Positions 1 to 7,144 of a DNA stretch of 32,078 nt are shown here, piece after piece. A program made the translations under genes and the position numbers. Location of the stretch: assembly GCA_964456925.1 (NCBI GenBank), contig CAYWCX010000008.1:1-32078 (forward strand). Reading direction: 5' to 3'. Numbering within the stretch: position 1 is the stretch's first letter; each line of letters begins with the position of its first letter. This DNA is from JBAZKK01 sp964456925 (GTDB lineage Bacteria; Omnitrophota; Gorgyraeia; Gygaellales; Profunditerraquicolaceae). Below the pieces are notes generated by a model. That model saw nothing but the letters and a program-made list of their open reading frames with translations. It had not been told where the DNA came from and did no database searches.

Positions 1-56
1 GTCTAGGACAAGAGCTTTTCAAGCTCTCGACACCGGTTCAAATCCGGTTGGGGACG
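1..56 (+). tRNA. tRNA-Glu(UUC), 5' part cut by window edge
   Basis: Only the 3' part is present, starting within the D arm. The anticodon stem is 11-15/23-27 around the loop at 16-22, with anticodon TTC at 18-20, which reads Glu codons. The T arm is 32-36/44-48 around a TTCAAAT loop. The acceptor 3' strand TGGGGAC is at 49-55 with discriminator G56, and the next bases are TTTT, so CCA is not encoded. The acceptor sequence matches the usual bacterial tRNA-Glu form. glmS starts 20 bases downstream. Confidence 0.88.
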
Positions 57-75
57 TTTTTATTTATACATTGCC

Positions 76-1917
76 ATGTGCGGGATAATCGGATATATCG
101 GTAATAAAGAGGCCCAAGCCATACTGCTCAACGGCCTCAAGCGTTTAGAATACCGCGGCTATGATTCCAGCGGTATGGCGGTATTGCTCTCCGGCAAGAA
201 TACCCCCTCAATCAGAAAATCCCCTGGCAAGATTAGCGCCCTGGAAAAACTCTTGAGTAAAAAAACCCTGAAAGGGACGGTGGGGATTGCCCATACCCGC
301 TGGGCCACCCACGGCGTCCCCAACCGCTCCAATGCCCACCCCCATAGCGACTGCAAAGAAGAGGTAGTTTTAGTGCATAACGGCATTATCGAAAACTTCG
401 AGGAGTTGAAATCCCAGCTTATCAAGGAAGGGCACTCTTTTGCAAGCCAGACCGATACCGAGGTTATGGTGCACCTCATCGAAAAGTTTTATAAAAACAG
501 CGTTCTCCTGGAGGAGGCGGTGCGCCAGGCCCTGAAGCAGGTAGTGGGCTCTTACGCCATCGCAGTTATCGCTAAAAAAGAGCCGGGCAAGTTAGTCGGG
601 GCGCGTTCGGGAAGCCCGCTCATTGTAGGGTTGGGCAAGGGCGAAAATTTTCTCGCTTCGGATGCGCCGGCAATACTGGGTTACACCAGAGAAATCATTT
701 TTCTCGACGATAACGAAATGGCGGTATTAACCCGGGACGGTGTTCGCACGAGCGACCTTGCCGGCACGGAATTGCGCAAAAAATCCGTGCGCATCAATTG
801 GGACATTGCCCAAGCCGAAAAGCAGGGCTACCGCCACTTTATGCTTAAGGAAATCAATGAGCAGTCCGCCATCACCGAGAAACTCCTCAACATGAGGATT
901 AAAAAAGACAGCGGCGAGGTGGTTTTCTCGGAGCAAAACATCCCCGAAGAGCAGTTAAAAAGCATCAGAAACATTGCGGTGGTGGCCTGCGGGACCGCCT
1001 GCCATGCCGGCCTGGTCGGGAAATATATCCTGGAGTCCGCCTGTTCCATACCGGTGACGGTGGAGGTCTCCAGCGAGTTCCGCTACCGCAAGCTCCTTAT
1101 TGATTCTAATACCCTGGTCATCGCAATAAGCCAGTCCGGCGAGACCGCAGATACCCTGGCCGGGGTGAAGGAAGCCAGAAAATTAGGCGCGCCGATATTG
1201 TCAATTTGTAATGTCATGGGCTCCAGCCTTACCCGCGAGTCCGACGGAGTTATCTACACCCAGGCCGGTCCGGAGATCGGGGTGGCTTCAACCAAGGCCT
1301 ACACCGCTCAGTTGATTGCACTTTATCTTTTGGCTTTTTATCTGGGCCGGATAAGAAACACCCTTAGCCCGGAAAAAGTCAACAAATACCTCGGGGGATT
1401 AAGGAGGGTGCCTAAGTTACAGGAAGCGGTTTTAAAAAAACAAGAGACAATTGCAAGGCTGGCGCACCGCCATTCACACTTTGGCTCCTTTTTGTATCTG
1501 GGCAGAAACATTAATTTCCCTTCTGCCCTGGAGGGAGCGCTTAAACTAAAGGAGATATCTTATATCCCTGCCGAGGGATATGCCGCGGGAGAAATGAAAC
1601 ACGGCCCCATCGCCCTGATTGACGAATACCGCGCCGTAGTCTGCATCGCGGTAGAATCCCCTATTTACGATAAGATGATTTCTAACATCCAGGAGATTCA
1701 CAGCCGCCACGGTAAGATTATCGCCATTGCCACGGAAGGCGATACTAAAATTAAAGAGTTGACCGCGGAAGTCATTTATATCCCGAAAATAGAAGAGTTC
1801 TTTTCTCCCTTGCTCGTAGCGCTGCCTTTACAGTTATTGGCCTATCATATTGCGCTAAAGCGCGGTTGCGACGTTGACCAGCCGCGCAACCTCGCCAAAT
1901 CCGTAACCGTCGAGTAA
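76..1917 (+). CDS. glmS: Glutamine--fructose-6-phosphate aminotransferase (isomerizing)
   Basis: This cytoplasmic enzyme makes glucosamine-6-phosphate from fructose-6-phosphate and glutamine, the first step of the UDP-GlcNAc route to peptidoglycan and LPS. At 613 residues it is full length (about 609 in E. coli). The N-terminal class II glutaminase domain begins MCGIIGY, giving Cys as first residue after Met removal, and keeps TRWATHG, the NGIIENF loop and the QTDTEV segment. Two SIS sugar-isomerase domains follow (about 290-430 and 460-600). The C-terminus ends in LAKSVTVE, which carries the usual catalytic Lys. No clear Shine-Dalgarno precedes the ATG, and only 20 bases separate it from the tRNA, so it may be expressed from the tRNA transcript. 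The spacer is too short for a glmS ribozyme. rsmI follows after 2 bases. Confidence 0.97.
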   Translation: MCGIIGYIGNKEAQAILLNGLKRLEYRGYDSSGMAVLLSGKNTPSIRKSPGKISALEKLLSKKTLKGTVGIAHTRWATHGVPNRSNAHPHSDCKEEVVLVHNGIIENFEELKSQLIKEGHSFASQTDTEVMVHLIEKFYKNSVLLEEAVRQALKQVVGSYAIAVIAKKEPGKLVGARSGSPLIVGLGKGENFLASDAPAILGYTREIIFLDDNEMAVLTRDGVRTSDLAGTELRKKSVRINWDIAQAEKQGYRHFMLKEINEQSAITEKLLNMRIKKDSGEVVFSEQNIPEEQLKSIRNIAVVACGTACHAGLVGKYILESACSIPVTVEVSSEFRYRKLLIDSNTLVIAISQSGETADTLAGVKEARKLGAPILSICNVMGSSLTRESDGVIYTQAGPEIGVASTKAYTAQLIALYLLAFYLGRIRNTLSPEKVNKYLGGLRRVPKLQEAVLKKQETIARLAHRHSHFGSFLYLGRNINFPSALEGALKLKEISYIPAEGYAAGEMKHGPIALIDEYRAVVCIAVESPIYDKMISNIQEIHSRHGKIIAIATEGDTKIKELTAEVIYIPKIEEFFSPLLVALPLQLLAYHIALKRGCDVDQPRNLAKSVTVE

Positions 1918-1919
1918 CA

Positions 1920-2573
1920 ATGCTTTATATCGTCGCTACCCCCATAGGAAACCTCAAAGACATCAGCCTGCGCGCCCTGGAAGTTTTAAAGTCCGCGGAT
2001 GTGATTGCCTGCGAAGATACCCGCCACAGCAGGATCCTTCTGGACAACTACGGCATTACCACCCCTACCGTCAGTTATTTTCAGCATAATCGTATTAGCC
2101 GCGGCCAGCACCTCCTGCGCCTGCTTAAGGAAGGCAGATCCGTTGCCCTGGTTTCGGATGCCGGAACCCCCGGGATTCTCGACCCCGGTTACCACATCAT
2201 AAATTTAGCCCTTAAGAATAAAATTGAGGTCAGTGTTATCCCCGGGGCGGTGGCTTTTATCAATGCCCTGGTTGCTTCGGGTAAACCCAGCCACCGTTTT
2301 ATCTTTGAAGGATTCCTGCCTAATAAGCCCAAGGCACGGCGCAACCGTTTAAGAGAGCTCGCCAGGCTTAAATGTACCATCGTATGTTATGAGTCCTGTC
2401 ACCGTATTCTGGCTGCCCTTGAGGATATTAACTGCGTGTGGCCTGGGCGTGAAATCGCAATTGCCAGGGAGCTTACCAAAAAGTTCGAAGAGATTATCCG
2501 CGCCAAGCCCGAAGTTATCATCGCAGGTCTTAAGACCAAGACCCCGCGCGGCGAATTCGTGGTAATAATATAG
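1920..2573 (+). CDS. rsmI: 16S rRNA 2'-O-ribose C1402 methyltransferase RsmI
   Basis: This is a SAM-dependent methyltransferase of the tetrapyrrole-methylase fold that 2'-O-methylates C1402 in the decoding centre of 16S rRNA. Visible signatures are TPIGNLKDI near the N-terminus, CEDTRHSR around residue 32, VSDAGTPGILDPG around residue 80, VIPGA and then FEGFLP. At 217 residues it lacks the C-terminal extension that makes E. coli RsmI about 286 residues, but the catalytic domain is complete. It lies 2 bases after glmS and is probably co-transcribed with it. It converges on the minus-strand pilin operon, whose last stop codon is 17 bases away. Confidence 0.93.
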   Translation: MLYIVATPIGNLKDISLRALEVLKSADVIACEDTRHSRILLDNYGITTPTVSYFQHNRISRGQHLLRLLKEGRSVALVSDAGTPGILDPGYHIINLALKNKIEVSVIPGAVAFINALVASGKPSHRFIFEGFLPNKPKARRNRLRELARLKCTIVCYESCHRILAALEDINCVWPGREIAIARELTKKFEEIIRAKPEVIIAGLKTKTPRGEFVVII

Positions 2574-2586
2574 GAATTATTGCGGT

Positions 2587-2614
2587 AGCGTTAATCGATA
2601 GTTATGTTAACGCT
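2587..2614. terminator. Weak hairpin between convergent operons
   Basis: An 8-bp perfect inverted repeat (AGCGTTAA at 2587-2594, TTAACGCT at 2607-2614) with a 12-base loop lies just after rsmI and overlaps the last codons of the minus-strand operon. It has no T tract on either strand, so it is at best a weak or Rho-assisted end point. It is listed because it is the only palindrome between the two convergent operons. Confidence 0.25.
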
Positions 2615-2932
2615 GATGGTGAGGTTTGGATTCTGGGGCGTTACCTGCGAGACGGTTATATTGGAATATGATTTGCGCGACACTACTCCGTTTTCCTCGG
2701 TAAGGTTGCTAGTTATATCCTTGCTCCTATCGGCGGGGTTGGCAGAGGTGGTATTGAACACCCCCGCCCGCAAGCCGAGGTCCCCGTACTGCAGCCCTTC
2801 CAGCTTGGCATTATAGTGCGCCCTTCTTAAGAAGTCATTTTCCACGATGCGGTAAACATTGGGGGCAAGGCCTACGAAGATGCCGCTTAAAATAAAGGAA
2901 ATCATCAGTATTATAGAAACGATGTAAATCAT
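2591..2932 (-). CDS. Small membrane-anchored protein, probable PilX/GspK-like minor pilus component
   Basis: The family is not firmly recognised. The 113-residue product has one N-terminal hydrophobic segment (about residues 2-24), then a helix-like stretch with many charged residues (about 28-50), then an Asn/Thr/Ser-rich, strand-like tail. It lacks the Gly/Glu prepilin cleavage motif of its upstream neighbours. Its ATG directly abuts the TAA of the upstream GspJ-like gene (2933-2935), with zero spacing, so translation is probably coupled. Position after GspI- and GspJ-like genes suggests a PilX/GspK-like role at the pilus tip or in assembly. That role is inferred from context only. Confidence 0.7.
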   Translation of the reverse strand: MIYIVSIILMISFILSGIFVGLAPNVYRIVENDFLRRAHYNAKLEGLQYGDLGLRAGVFNTTSANPADRSKDITSNLTEENGVVSRKSYSNITVSQVTPQNPNLTISVNITID

Positions 2933-3478
2933 TTATTTGACCTCTACCACATCCGTAAACCAGAAACGCAGACCCTCGGTCTTGGAGATATTGCCGTCGC
3001 GCACGGTCGCGTTTACGGTTACGGTAAGAAAATTAGGTTCGCTGCCCTGGTTATAGGTAAAGGCAATGGCAGGCAGGTATTGGCTTTCGATAAGAACCTC
3101 TTTTTGTTCCGGCCCGCTCAAAAGGACGAGGTTTTTATCATCGTCAACACGGTAAGTATACAACACATTATCGGCCTGGTTATCGGGGGTGATATTATGG
3201 ATATCGGACTCACCCTCAAAACTAAAAAAATCTTTGGTGCTATTGCTGGCTGCCGGGAAGAGGGATGTCTCATCGATGCGGCTGGCGCTTAAACAATGTA
3301 GCCTGATATTCTCCAGGGCATAGTCGACCTGCAGGTAGGCGTTCTGCCGCTGGATATTGTCAAGCACCCGGCCGTAGATGAAGAGATAACCGCTGGCAAG
3401 GGTTGCCACTATTACCACCATTAAAAACATGGCAACAACCAATTCTAACAGCGTTACGCCGCAGGCCCTCTTACTCAT
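2933..3478 (-). CDS. GspJ/PilW-like prepilin
   Basis: This is a predicted minor pseudopilin. The short basic leader ends CG and is followed by VTLLELVVAM, the type III prepilin signal with Glu at +5, then about 20 hydrophobic residues. The rest (about residues 35-181) looks like a globular beta-rich head. The ATG at 3478 is chosen because it overlaps the upstream stop as ATGA (3475-3478) and gives a normal short leader. An upstream in-frame ATG at 3556 would add 26 unlikely hydrophilic residues and overlap the neighbour by 82 bases. Processing by a PilD-like peptidase is expected, but no such gene is in the window. GspJ versus PilW assignment is by gene order and remains loose. Confidence 0.8.
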   Translation of the reverse strand: MSKRACGVTLLELVVAMFLMVVIVATLASGYLFIYGRVLDNIQRQNAYLQVDYALENIRLHCLSASRIDETSLFPAASNSTKDFFSFEGESDIHNITPDNQADNVLYTYRVDDDKNLVLLSGPEQKEVLIESQYLPAIAFTYNQGSEPNFLTVTVNATVRDGNISKTEGLRFWFTDVVEVK

Positions 3479-4323
3479 CGCGTTTTCTCTACCGCCACTA
3501 CCATCAGGTTTGCTTCTCTGAGCTTTATCGTTCCCGCAGCAGTGTCTTTGCACCATCTTATTTCGACGGTGTGCGGCCCGGAGCTGAGGGCATCATTGCC
3601 GGTAAGGGCAACCACGTTGCTGATTAAGGGCTGGGTTATAATAGGAGTGCGGGTAACTACCGGCTTAGGGCCCTTGTTATCCAAAAAACACCCCGTAAGG
3701 ACGGTATCAATCGCGCCTATGCCGGCGGCGTTTTCTATTACAATAGCTACGTTATATATAATTAGAAGCTCCTTGGCAACCTCATAGTTTAAATTAACCC
3801 TCAATTTTACCGTATCGCCTATTACTTCGGCGCCGACAAAATTAGCGGGATTGCCGAGTGGGACCTTGCTGTTACCGACCTGGTCCCGCGAAATCCAGAC
3901 AGAGGCAGTGTGGATGAAGGGGTAGGGGACGATGTTTTCCAGGCGCACGTTTTTTTGGTAAATATTACCCGACTTGTCGGTTTCGTTATAAAAGGCAATG
4001 CTCTCAAGATGTTTATAGGGGATAGCGTTAACGTCACCTTCGTATTGCTGGGTAATGTTGACCAACCAGGCTATCTGCTCTAAGTTGCCTGTTGTGGGGC
4101 CTCCTGCCGGTAAATTTGAATAAGACCTTGCCAGGTATTCCTCCATTTTTATCAGGGCTACGCGCATTGCCTGGGCCTTGTTCTCCGCCTGTTTCAGAAA
4201 AAATTTCCCCGTAGAAATGGCGGCTAGTGCCGCGCTGATCCCGATGACGATAAGAACCAGCGCGATTAGCGCCTCTAGAAGGGTGAAGCCGTCGCAGAAG
4301 GCAATTTTTTTCTGGTAGTGCAT
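3475..4323 (-). CDS. GspI/PilV-like prepilin with long C-terminal head
   Basis: This 282-residue protein has a basic leader ending DG and then FTLLEALIALVLIVIG, a textbook prepilin signal with Glu at +5 and a hydrophobic alpha-1 helix. Residues from about 45 carry a helix (KQAENKAQAMR), followed by a long extracellular part rich in beta-prone and Thr/Pro residues. This head is longer than in most GspI proteins (usually about 120 residues), so an added C-terminal domain is likely. It overlaps the next gene by four bases. No Shine-Dalgarno is evident upstream, and a strong hairpin (4340-4364) sits just before the start. Confidence 0.8.
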   Translation of the reverse strand: MHYQKKIAFCDGFTLLEALIALVLIVIGISAALAAISTGKFFLKQAENKAQAMRVALIKMEEYLARSYSNLPAGGPTTGNLEQIAWLVNITQQYEGDVNAIPYKHLESIAFYNETDKSGNIYQKNVRLENIVPYPFIHTASVWISRDQVGNSKVPLGNPANFVGAEVIGDTVKLRVNLNYEVAKELLIIYNVAIVIENAAGIGAIDTVLTGCFLDNKGPKPVVTRTPIITQPLISNVVALTGNDALSSGPHTVEIRWCKDTAAGTIKLREANLMVVAVEKTR

Positions 4324-4339
4324 TGTAATACTAAGTAGC

Positions 4340-4364
4340 GGCCGCCATTAAGAAAATGGCGGCC
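4340..4364 (-). other. Perfect 10-bp intercistronic hairpin
   Basis: GGCCGCCATT (4340-4349) and AATGGCGGCC (4355-4364) form a perfect 10-bp, GC-rich stem with a 5-base loop in the 72-base gap between two minus-strand pilus-operon genes. No T tract follows on the minus strand. It is more likely an mRNA-stability, processing or translation-control element than an intrinsic terminator. It begins 16 bases upstream of the GspI-like start codon. Confidence 0.6.
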
Positions 4365-4395
4365 ATTGCCAGTACCTTTATTTATTATCGTAAGG

Positions 4396-5145
4396 CTACT
4401 GCTTGGTAATGGGTACGGTGGTAATGTTTAAACTGCGCATGTTCGCCGGGCTTCTTATCCGCATAGTGGTATCGTTATACCAGCGGATTTCAATATCCAT
4501 CTTGTCCGGGAAAGCCCCTCCGAAATCCTCCTTGGATAAGAGGTAGCTGCCGGTCAGGGTGGGGTCTGCAGGGTTGCTGACATTTGCTATGCCGGCATCG
4601 GGTATGGATATCAAGGCCTCCTGGCCCATGAATTTACCGTTAACATATAAACGGGTGTGTACTTGGCCGCCGGTAAATCTTTGCGAAGATGTGCCGTGCC
4701 AGGGATGACAGAGGGATGGCCAGGGATTATAGGCAGTTATAGCGTAGCCTTCAATGCGGACTGTCCAGGTAATAAGCATCTTAGAGGCATTTTTATATTG
4801 CTGCGGCAATCTAAAACCTATTTTTTGCAGTTCCGGGATGACGGTGTAGCCGGGGTTGCCGGGAAGGGGGCTCGTGCCGTTTCCGTAAGGACTTTTGGAC
4901 CACAGCGGAGCAAGGCTTAGTGTCTCACGCAGATAGGCGTCACAGCTAGGGTTATCGCTTTTAGATTCAGTAAATTTGGGATAGCGGGTAGGGCCCAAGG
5001 TAGCGTCTTTAGTGCCGGTAAGCTGTAATAGGGTCGGGGCCGGCGTGGGCGGCATCTGGACGGTGGTGGTCTCTGCCATACACAGGGCATAACTTGTCAG
5101 GGCGGCAGTGATAATGACCAGCATAATCGTTATTTTGCTTCTCAT
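4396..5145 (-). CDS. Exported hypothetical protein of the pilin operon
   Basis: The family is not recognised. The 249-residue product has a Sec-type signal peptide (basic MRSK, hydrophobic core to about residue 22, likely cleavage near CMA/ETT), then a Pro/Thr-rich linker and a beta-rich domain. Its C-terminal third (segments such as LYVNGKFMGQ and DIEIRWYNDT) resembles an extracellular beta-sandwich, and RWYNDT echoes the RWCKDT segment in the downstream GspI-like head. A strong Shine-Dalgarno (GGAGGGAGG) precedes the ATG by about 4-8 bases. Operon position suggests a surface or pilus-associated protein. This is an inference. Confidence 0.72.
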   Translation of the reverse strand: MRSKITIMLVIITAALTSYALCMAETTTVQMPPTPAPTLLQLTGTKDATLGPTRYPKFTESKSDNPSCDAYLRETLSLAPLWSKSPYGNGTSPLPGNPGYTVIPELQKIGFRLPQQYKNASKMLITWTVRIEGYAITAYNPWPSLCHPWHGTSSQRFTGGQVHTRLYVNGKFMGQEALISIPDAGIANVSNPADPTLTGSYLLSKEDFGGAFPDKMDIEIRWYNDTTMRIRSPANMRSLNITTVPITKQ

Positions 5146-5169
5146 CTTTCCTCCCTCCTTTTAATTTAG

Positions 5170-6570
5170 TTATTGACGGGTTCTCACCATAATCAATCTG
5201 ATATTGTTGAGGTGCACCTCTAAATCGACACCAGCTAACTGGGGCAGGAAATAGTACGCCCGGATTACGTATGAATTTCCGGGCTGCAATACATTATCGG
5301 GTATCTGGGTAGCGCAGAATATCGAGAAGGCCGCCTCCAGGCTTTTCTGGTGGAGCATGCTTTCATGGACCTTGACCTCCGCGCCGGCCGGGGTTATCTC
5401 AAAGACCATCACCTTGGAGAAGAAATAAGTGCCGGAATTGGCAACATAGGTCGGCTGGGAGGGGTTAGTGATGTCATATGGTGTAGTGGACATCTGCCAG
5501 ATAACGGTCATACTTTCGCGGCTCTTGGCGATAAAACGATAGTTGAATTCGCTGTCGATTTCCCGAAAACACTTACTGCATCCTCCGGCAAAGAACCCTC
5601 CGCTAACGCAATCCTCTGCGTCTTTTAGGATGCGGGAACAGTCCGCCAGTGTATATCTCTCGCACAGGGAAGATTCATCAATCCTTGCCTGGCAGACGTC
5701 AAGATCACAGTTTTGGTATCCGGGCGGATTTAGATTACCGCAAACCTCTCTCTTACAACAGTCCTGTCTGTTCCTGCAGGTATCGTATTCATCGGCATAG
5801 GCGAGGCATTTATTGATACAATCGGCAAATTCGGCAGTGGGGTTATATTGATAACAGGTCTTCGGCCCCAGGAAAGAGCTGCTGGAGGGGCATTGCGGCG
5901 ATTCAACCGGTATAGTTATGTAATAAGACGCAAGCTTATCGCAAGGCGGGACACATTTGTTGTTTGAGCCTGCGGGGCAGGCGTTTTTGGCCGGCTCGCG
6001 GCAAGGGCACCCTTTGAATTTCGGCTCAAGGTTGTCCTTTTCACAGAGCCAATCCGCGCCGACCTTCCGGCAGTTACCGTCGGGCTCCAGGCTGGCACAT
6101 CCTAGGCGTTGGCAATGGTTTTCCGTGGCCATGGAATGAGCATTACGGCAGACTCTGTTCCAGTCTGCCTGGGGACAATCAATAAGCGATGAGCACTCGA
6201 GAGCGTCAAAAGGCATTTCGCAGCAGCGGTAAATAGGGTTATCCTGCGGGGTACAGCGTATCGCTTTTTTGTGGTAGGTTGAAGTCAGGCAGCAGTCCGG
6301 GCAGTAGGCTTGTTTATCGGTAACGCACTTTATACAGGTGCGGTAGTCGTTAAATAAATCTTCCGCTGCGCTGCAGAGGACCTCCCTTAATTTTTTAACG
6401 GAGCTGCCGGGGTAATCCTTAGAGATGCTCTGCATATCTTCGTTGCGGGGCAGATAAGAGATGGCTTCGTCCTTGCCGTAGAGGCAGGCAGCGGCAAAGA
6501 GCAGGAAGAGCGATATGAGCGCCAGCACAAGGGTTGCTGTCAGTTTGGGCCTGCCATTGATTATCACCAT
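5170..6570 (-). CDS. Exported cysteine-rich protein (38 Cys) of the pilin operon
   Basis: The family is not recognised. The protein has a hydrophobic N-terminal segment (signal peptide or anchor) followed by about 310 residues with roughly 37 Cys, many as CC or CxxC pairs, suggesting a multiply disulfide-bonded extracellular domain. The last 110 residues are nearly Cys-free and beta-rich. The ATG at 6570 is preferred over the in-frame ATG at 6579: an AAGGA sequence touches the upstream ATG directly but sits about 10 bases before the 6570 one, and this reduces overlap with the pilin gene to 7 bases. The result is 466 residues. It is co-transcribed with the GspG-like pilin. An adhesin or pilus-tip role is possible but unproven. 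Confidence 0.78.
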   Translation of the reverse strand: MVIINGRPKLTATLVLALISLFLLFAAACLYGKDEAISYLPRNEDMQSISKDYPGSSVKKLREVLCSAAEDLFNDYRTCIKCVTDKQAYCPDCCLTSTYHKKAIRCTPQDNPIYRCCEMPFDALECSSLIDCPQADWNRVCRNAHSMATENHCQRLGCASLEPDGNCRKVGADWLCEKDNLEPKFKGCPCREPAKNACPAGSNNKCVPPCDKLASYYITIPVESPQCPSSSSFLGPKTCYQYNPTAEFADCINKCLAYADEYDTCRNRQDCCKREVCGNLNPPGYQNCDLDVCQARIDESSLCERYTLADCSRILKDAEDCVSGGFFAGGCSKCFREIDSEFNYRFIAKSRESMTVIWQMSTTPYDITNPSQPTYVANSGTYFFSKVMVFEITPAGAEVKVHESMLHQKSLEAAFSIFCATQIPDNVLQPGNSYVIRAYYFLPQLAGVDLEVHLNNIRLIMVRTRQ

Positions 6571-6980
6571 ACCGTGCATTCCTTCTGCACCGGACCCCCC
6601 GCGTCCGTAATGTTCATGCTTTTGCCTTGACAGTCACGGTCTCTCCTGGTGGCGGTAACGATAAAGCCGCTGTCGTTCGTTCCGTAAGGGGCGATGGAAT
6701 AATTAAAATAGGTATCCGCGATGTTGAGCGTTAAATTTTCGTTGATGACCGCCGAAGTGCAGTTTGGGGCGCAGACAAAATAGGCGTCGTTGTCCAGCTT
6801 ATACCTCTTCTGCGCGTTATATATTACGACGAGGTTCGCCTCGGCCTCGCGGGCCTTATTTTTCTCGATGTGGCGGCTATAATCGTAAAGCGCCAGTCCC
6901 GTCAGGATCCCGATTATTATTACCACCATCACGATCTCGGTCAGCGTCAGGCCCTTATTCATAACTTTAAGAAGCGGCAT
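6564..6980 (-). CDS. Type IV pilin / GspG-like major pseudopilin
   Basis: First gene of the minus-strand pilus operon. The leader ends NKG and is followed by LTLTEIVMVVIIIGILTG, a type III prepilin signal with Glu at +5 and a hydrophobic helix. The next helix (KNKAREAEANLVVIYNAQKRY) leads to a short head of about 80 residues with two Cys near the C-terminus (RDCQG and ECTVW) that may form a C-terminal disulfide loop as in type IV pilins. At 138 residues it matches GspG/pilin size. The start may be the ATG at 6980 or the one at 6962; the latter gives the classic four-residue leader MNKG. A candidate promoter lies at 7005-7032. Confidence 0.85.
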   Translation of the reverse strand: MPLLKVMNKGLTLTEIVMVVIIIGILTGLALYDYSRHIEKNKAREAEANLVVIYNAQKRYKLDNDAYFVCAPNCTSAVINENLTLNIADTYFNYSIAPYGTNDSGFIVTATRRDRDCQGKSMNITDAGGPVQKECTVW

Positions 6981-7004
6981 ACCTTAGTGATAGGAGGTAA
7001 TTTA

Positions 7005-7032
7005 AGTATACCTTATTTAAACAAAAAATCAA
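7005..7032 (-). promoter_or_regulatory. Candidate sigma-70 promoter for the pilin operon
   Basis: On the minus strand TTGATT (7032-7027) is followed after 16 bases by TATACT (7010-7005). Transcription would start near 6998, giving a short leader before either candidate pilin start codon. Matches are good but the assignment is by eye only. Confidence 0.45.
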
Positions 7033-7051
7033 TGCTATTTATAATAAAGGT

Positions 7052-7080
7052 TTGCATGGTTTATCAGGCAATGTTATAAT
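7052..7080 (+). promoter_or_regulatory. Candidate promoter for porin gene
   Basis: A perfect TATAAT at 7075-7080 is preceded after 17 bases by a weak -35 (TTGCAT, 7052-7057). It would give a leader of about 58 bases before the porin ATG at 7145. The weak -35 keeps confidence low. Confidence 0.35.
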
Positions 7081-7144
7081 TATCTCCAATATTGCAAGGC
7101 CCCGTGAGTTATATTAATAATCGGCCAAGAGAGGGAATTTTTAA

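Noticed and set aside
57..75. glmS ribozyme or riboswitch before glmS
   Set aside because: Only 19 bases separate the tRNA end from the ATG, far too short for the structure.
3479..3556. Longer start of the GspJ-like prepilin
   Set aside because: It would add 26 hydrophilic residues before a classic prepilin leader and overlap the upstream gene by 82 bases; the ATGA overlap start is better.
6571..6579. ATG at 6579 as the start of the cysteine-rich gene
   Set aside because: The Shine-Dalgarno touches this ATG directly but is correctly spaced for 6570.
7040..7045. Second TATAAT on the plus strand
   Set aside because: No recognisable -35 lies at the right distance; the one at 7075-7080 is nearer the porin start.
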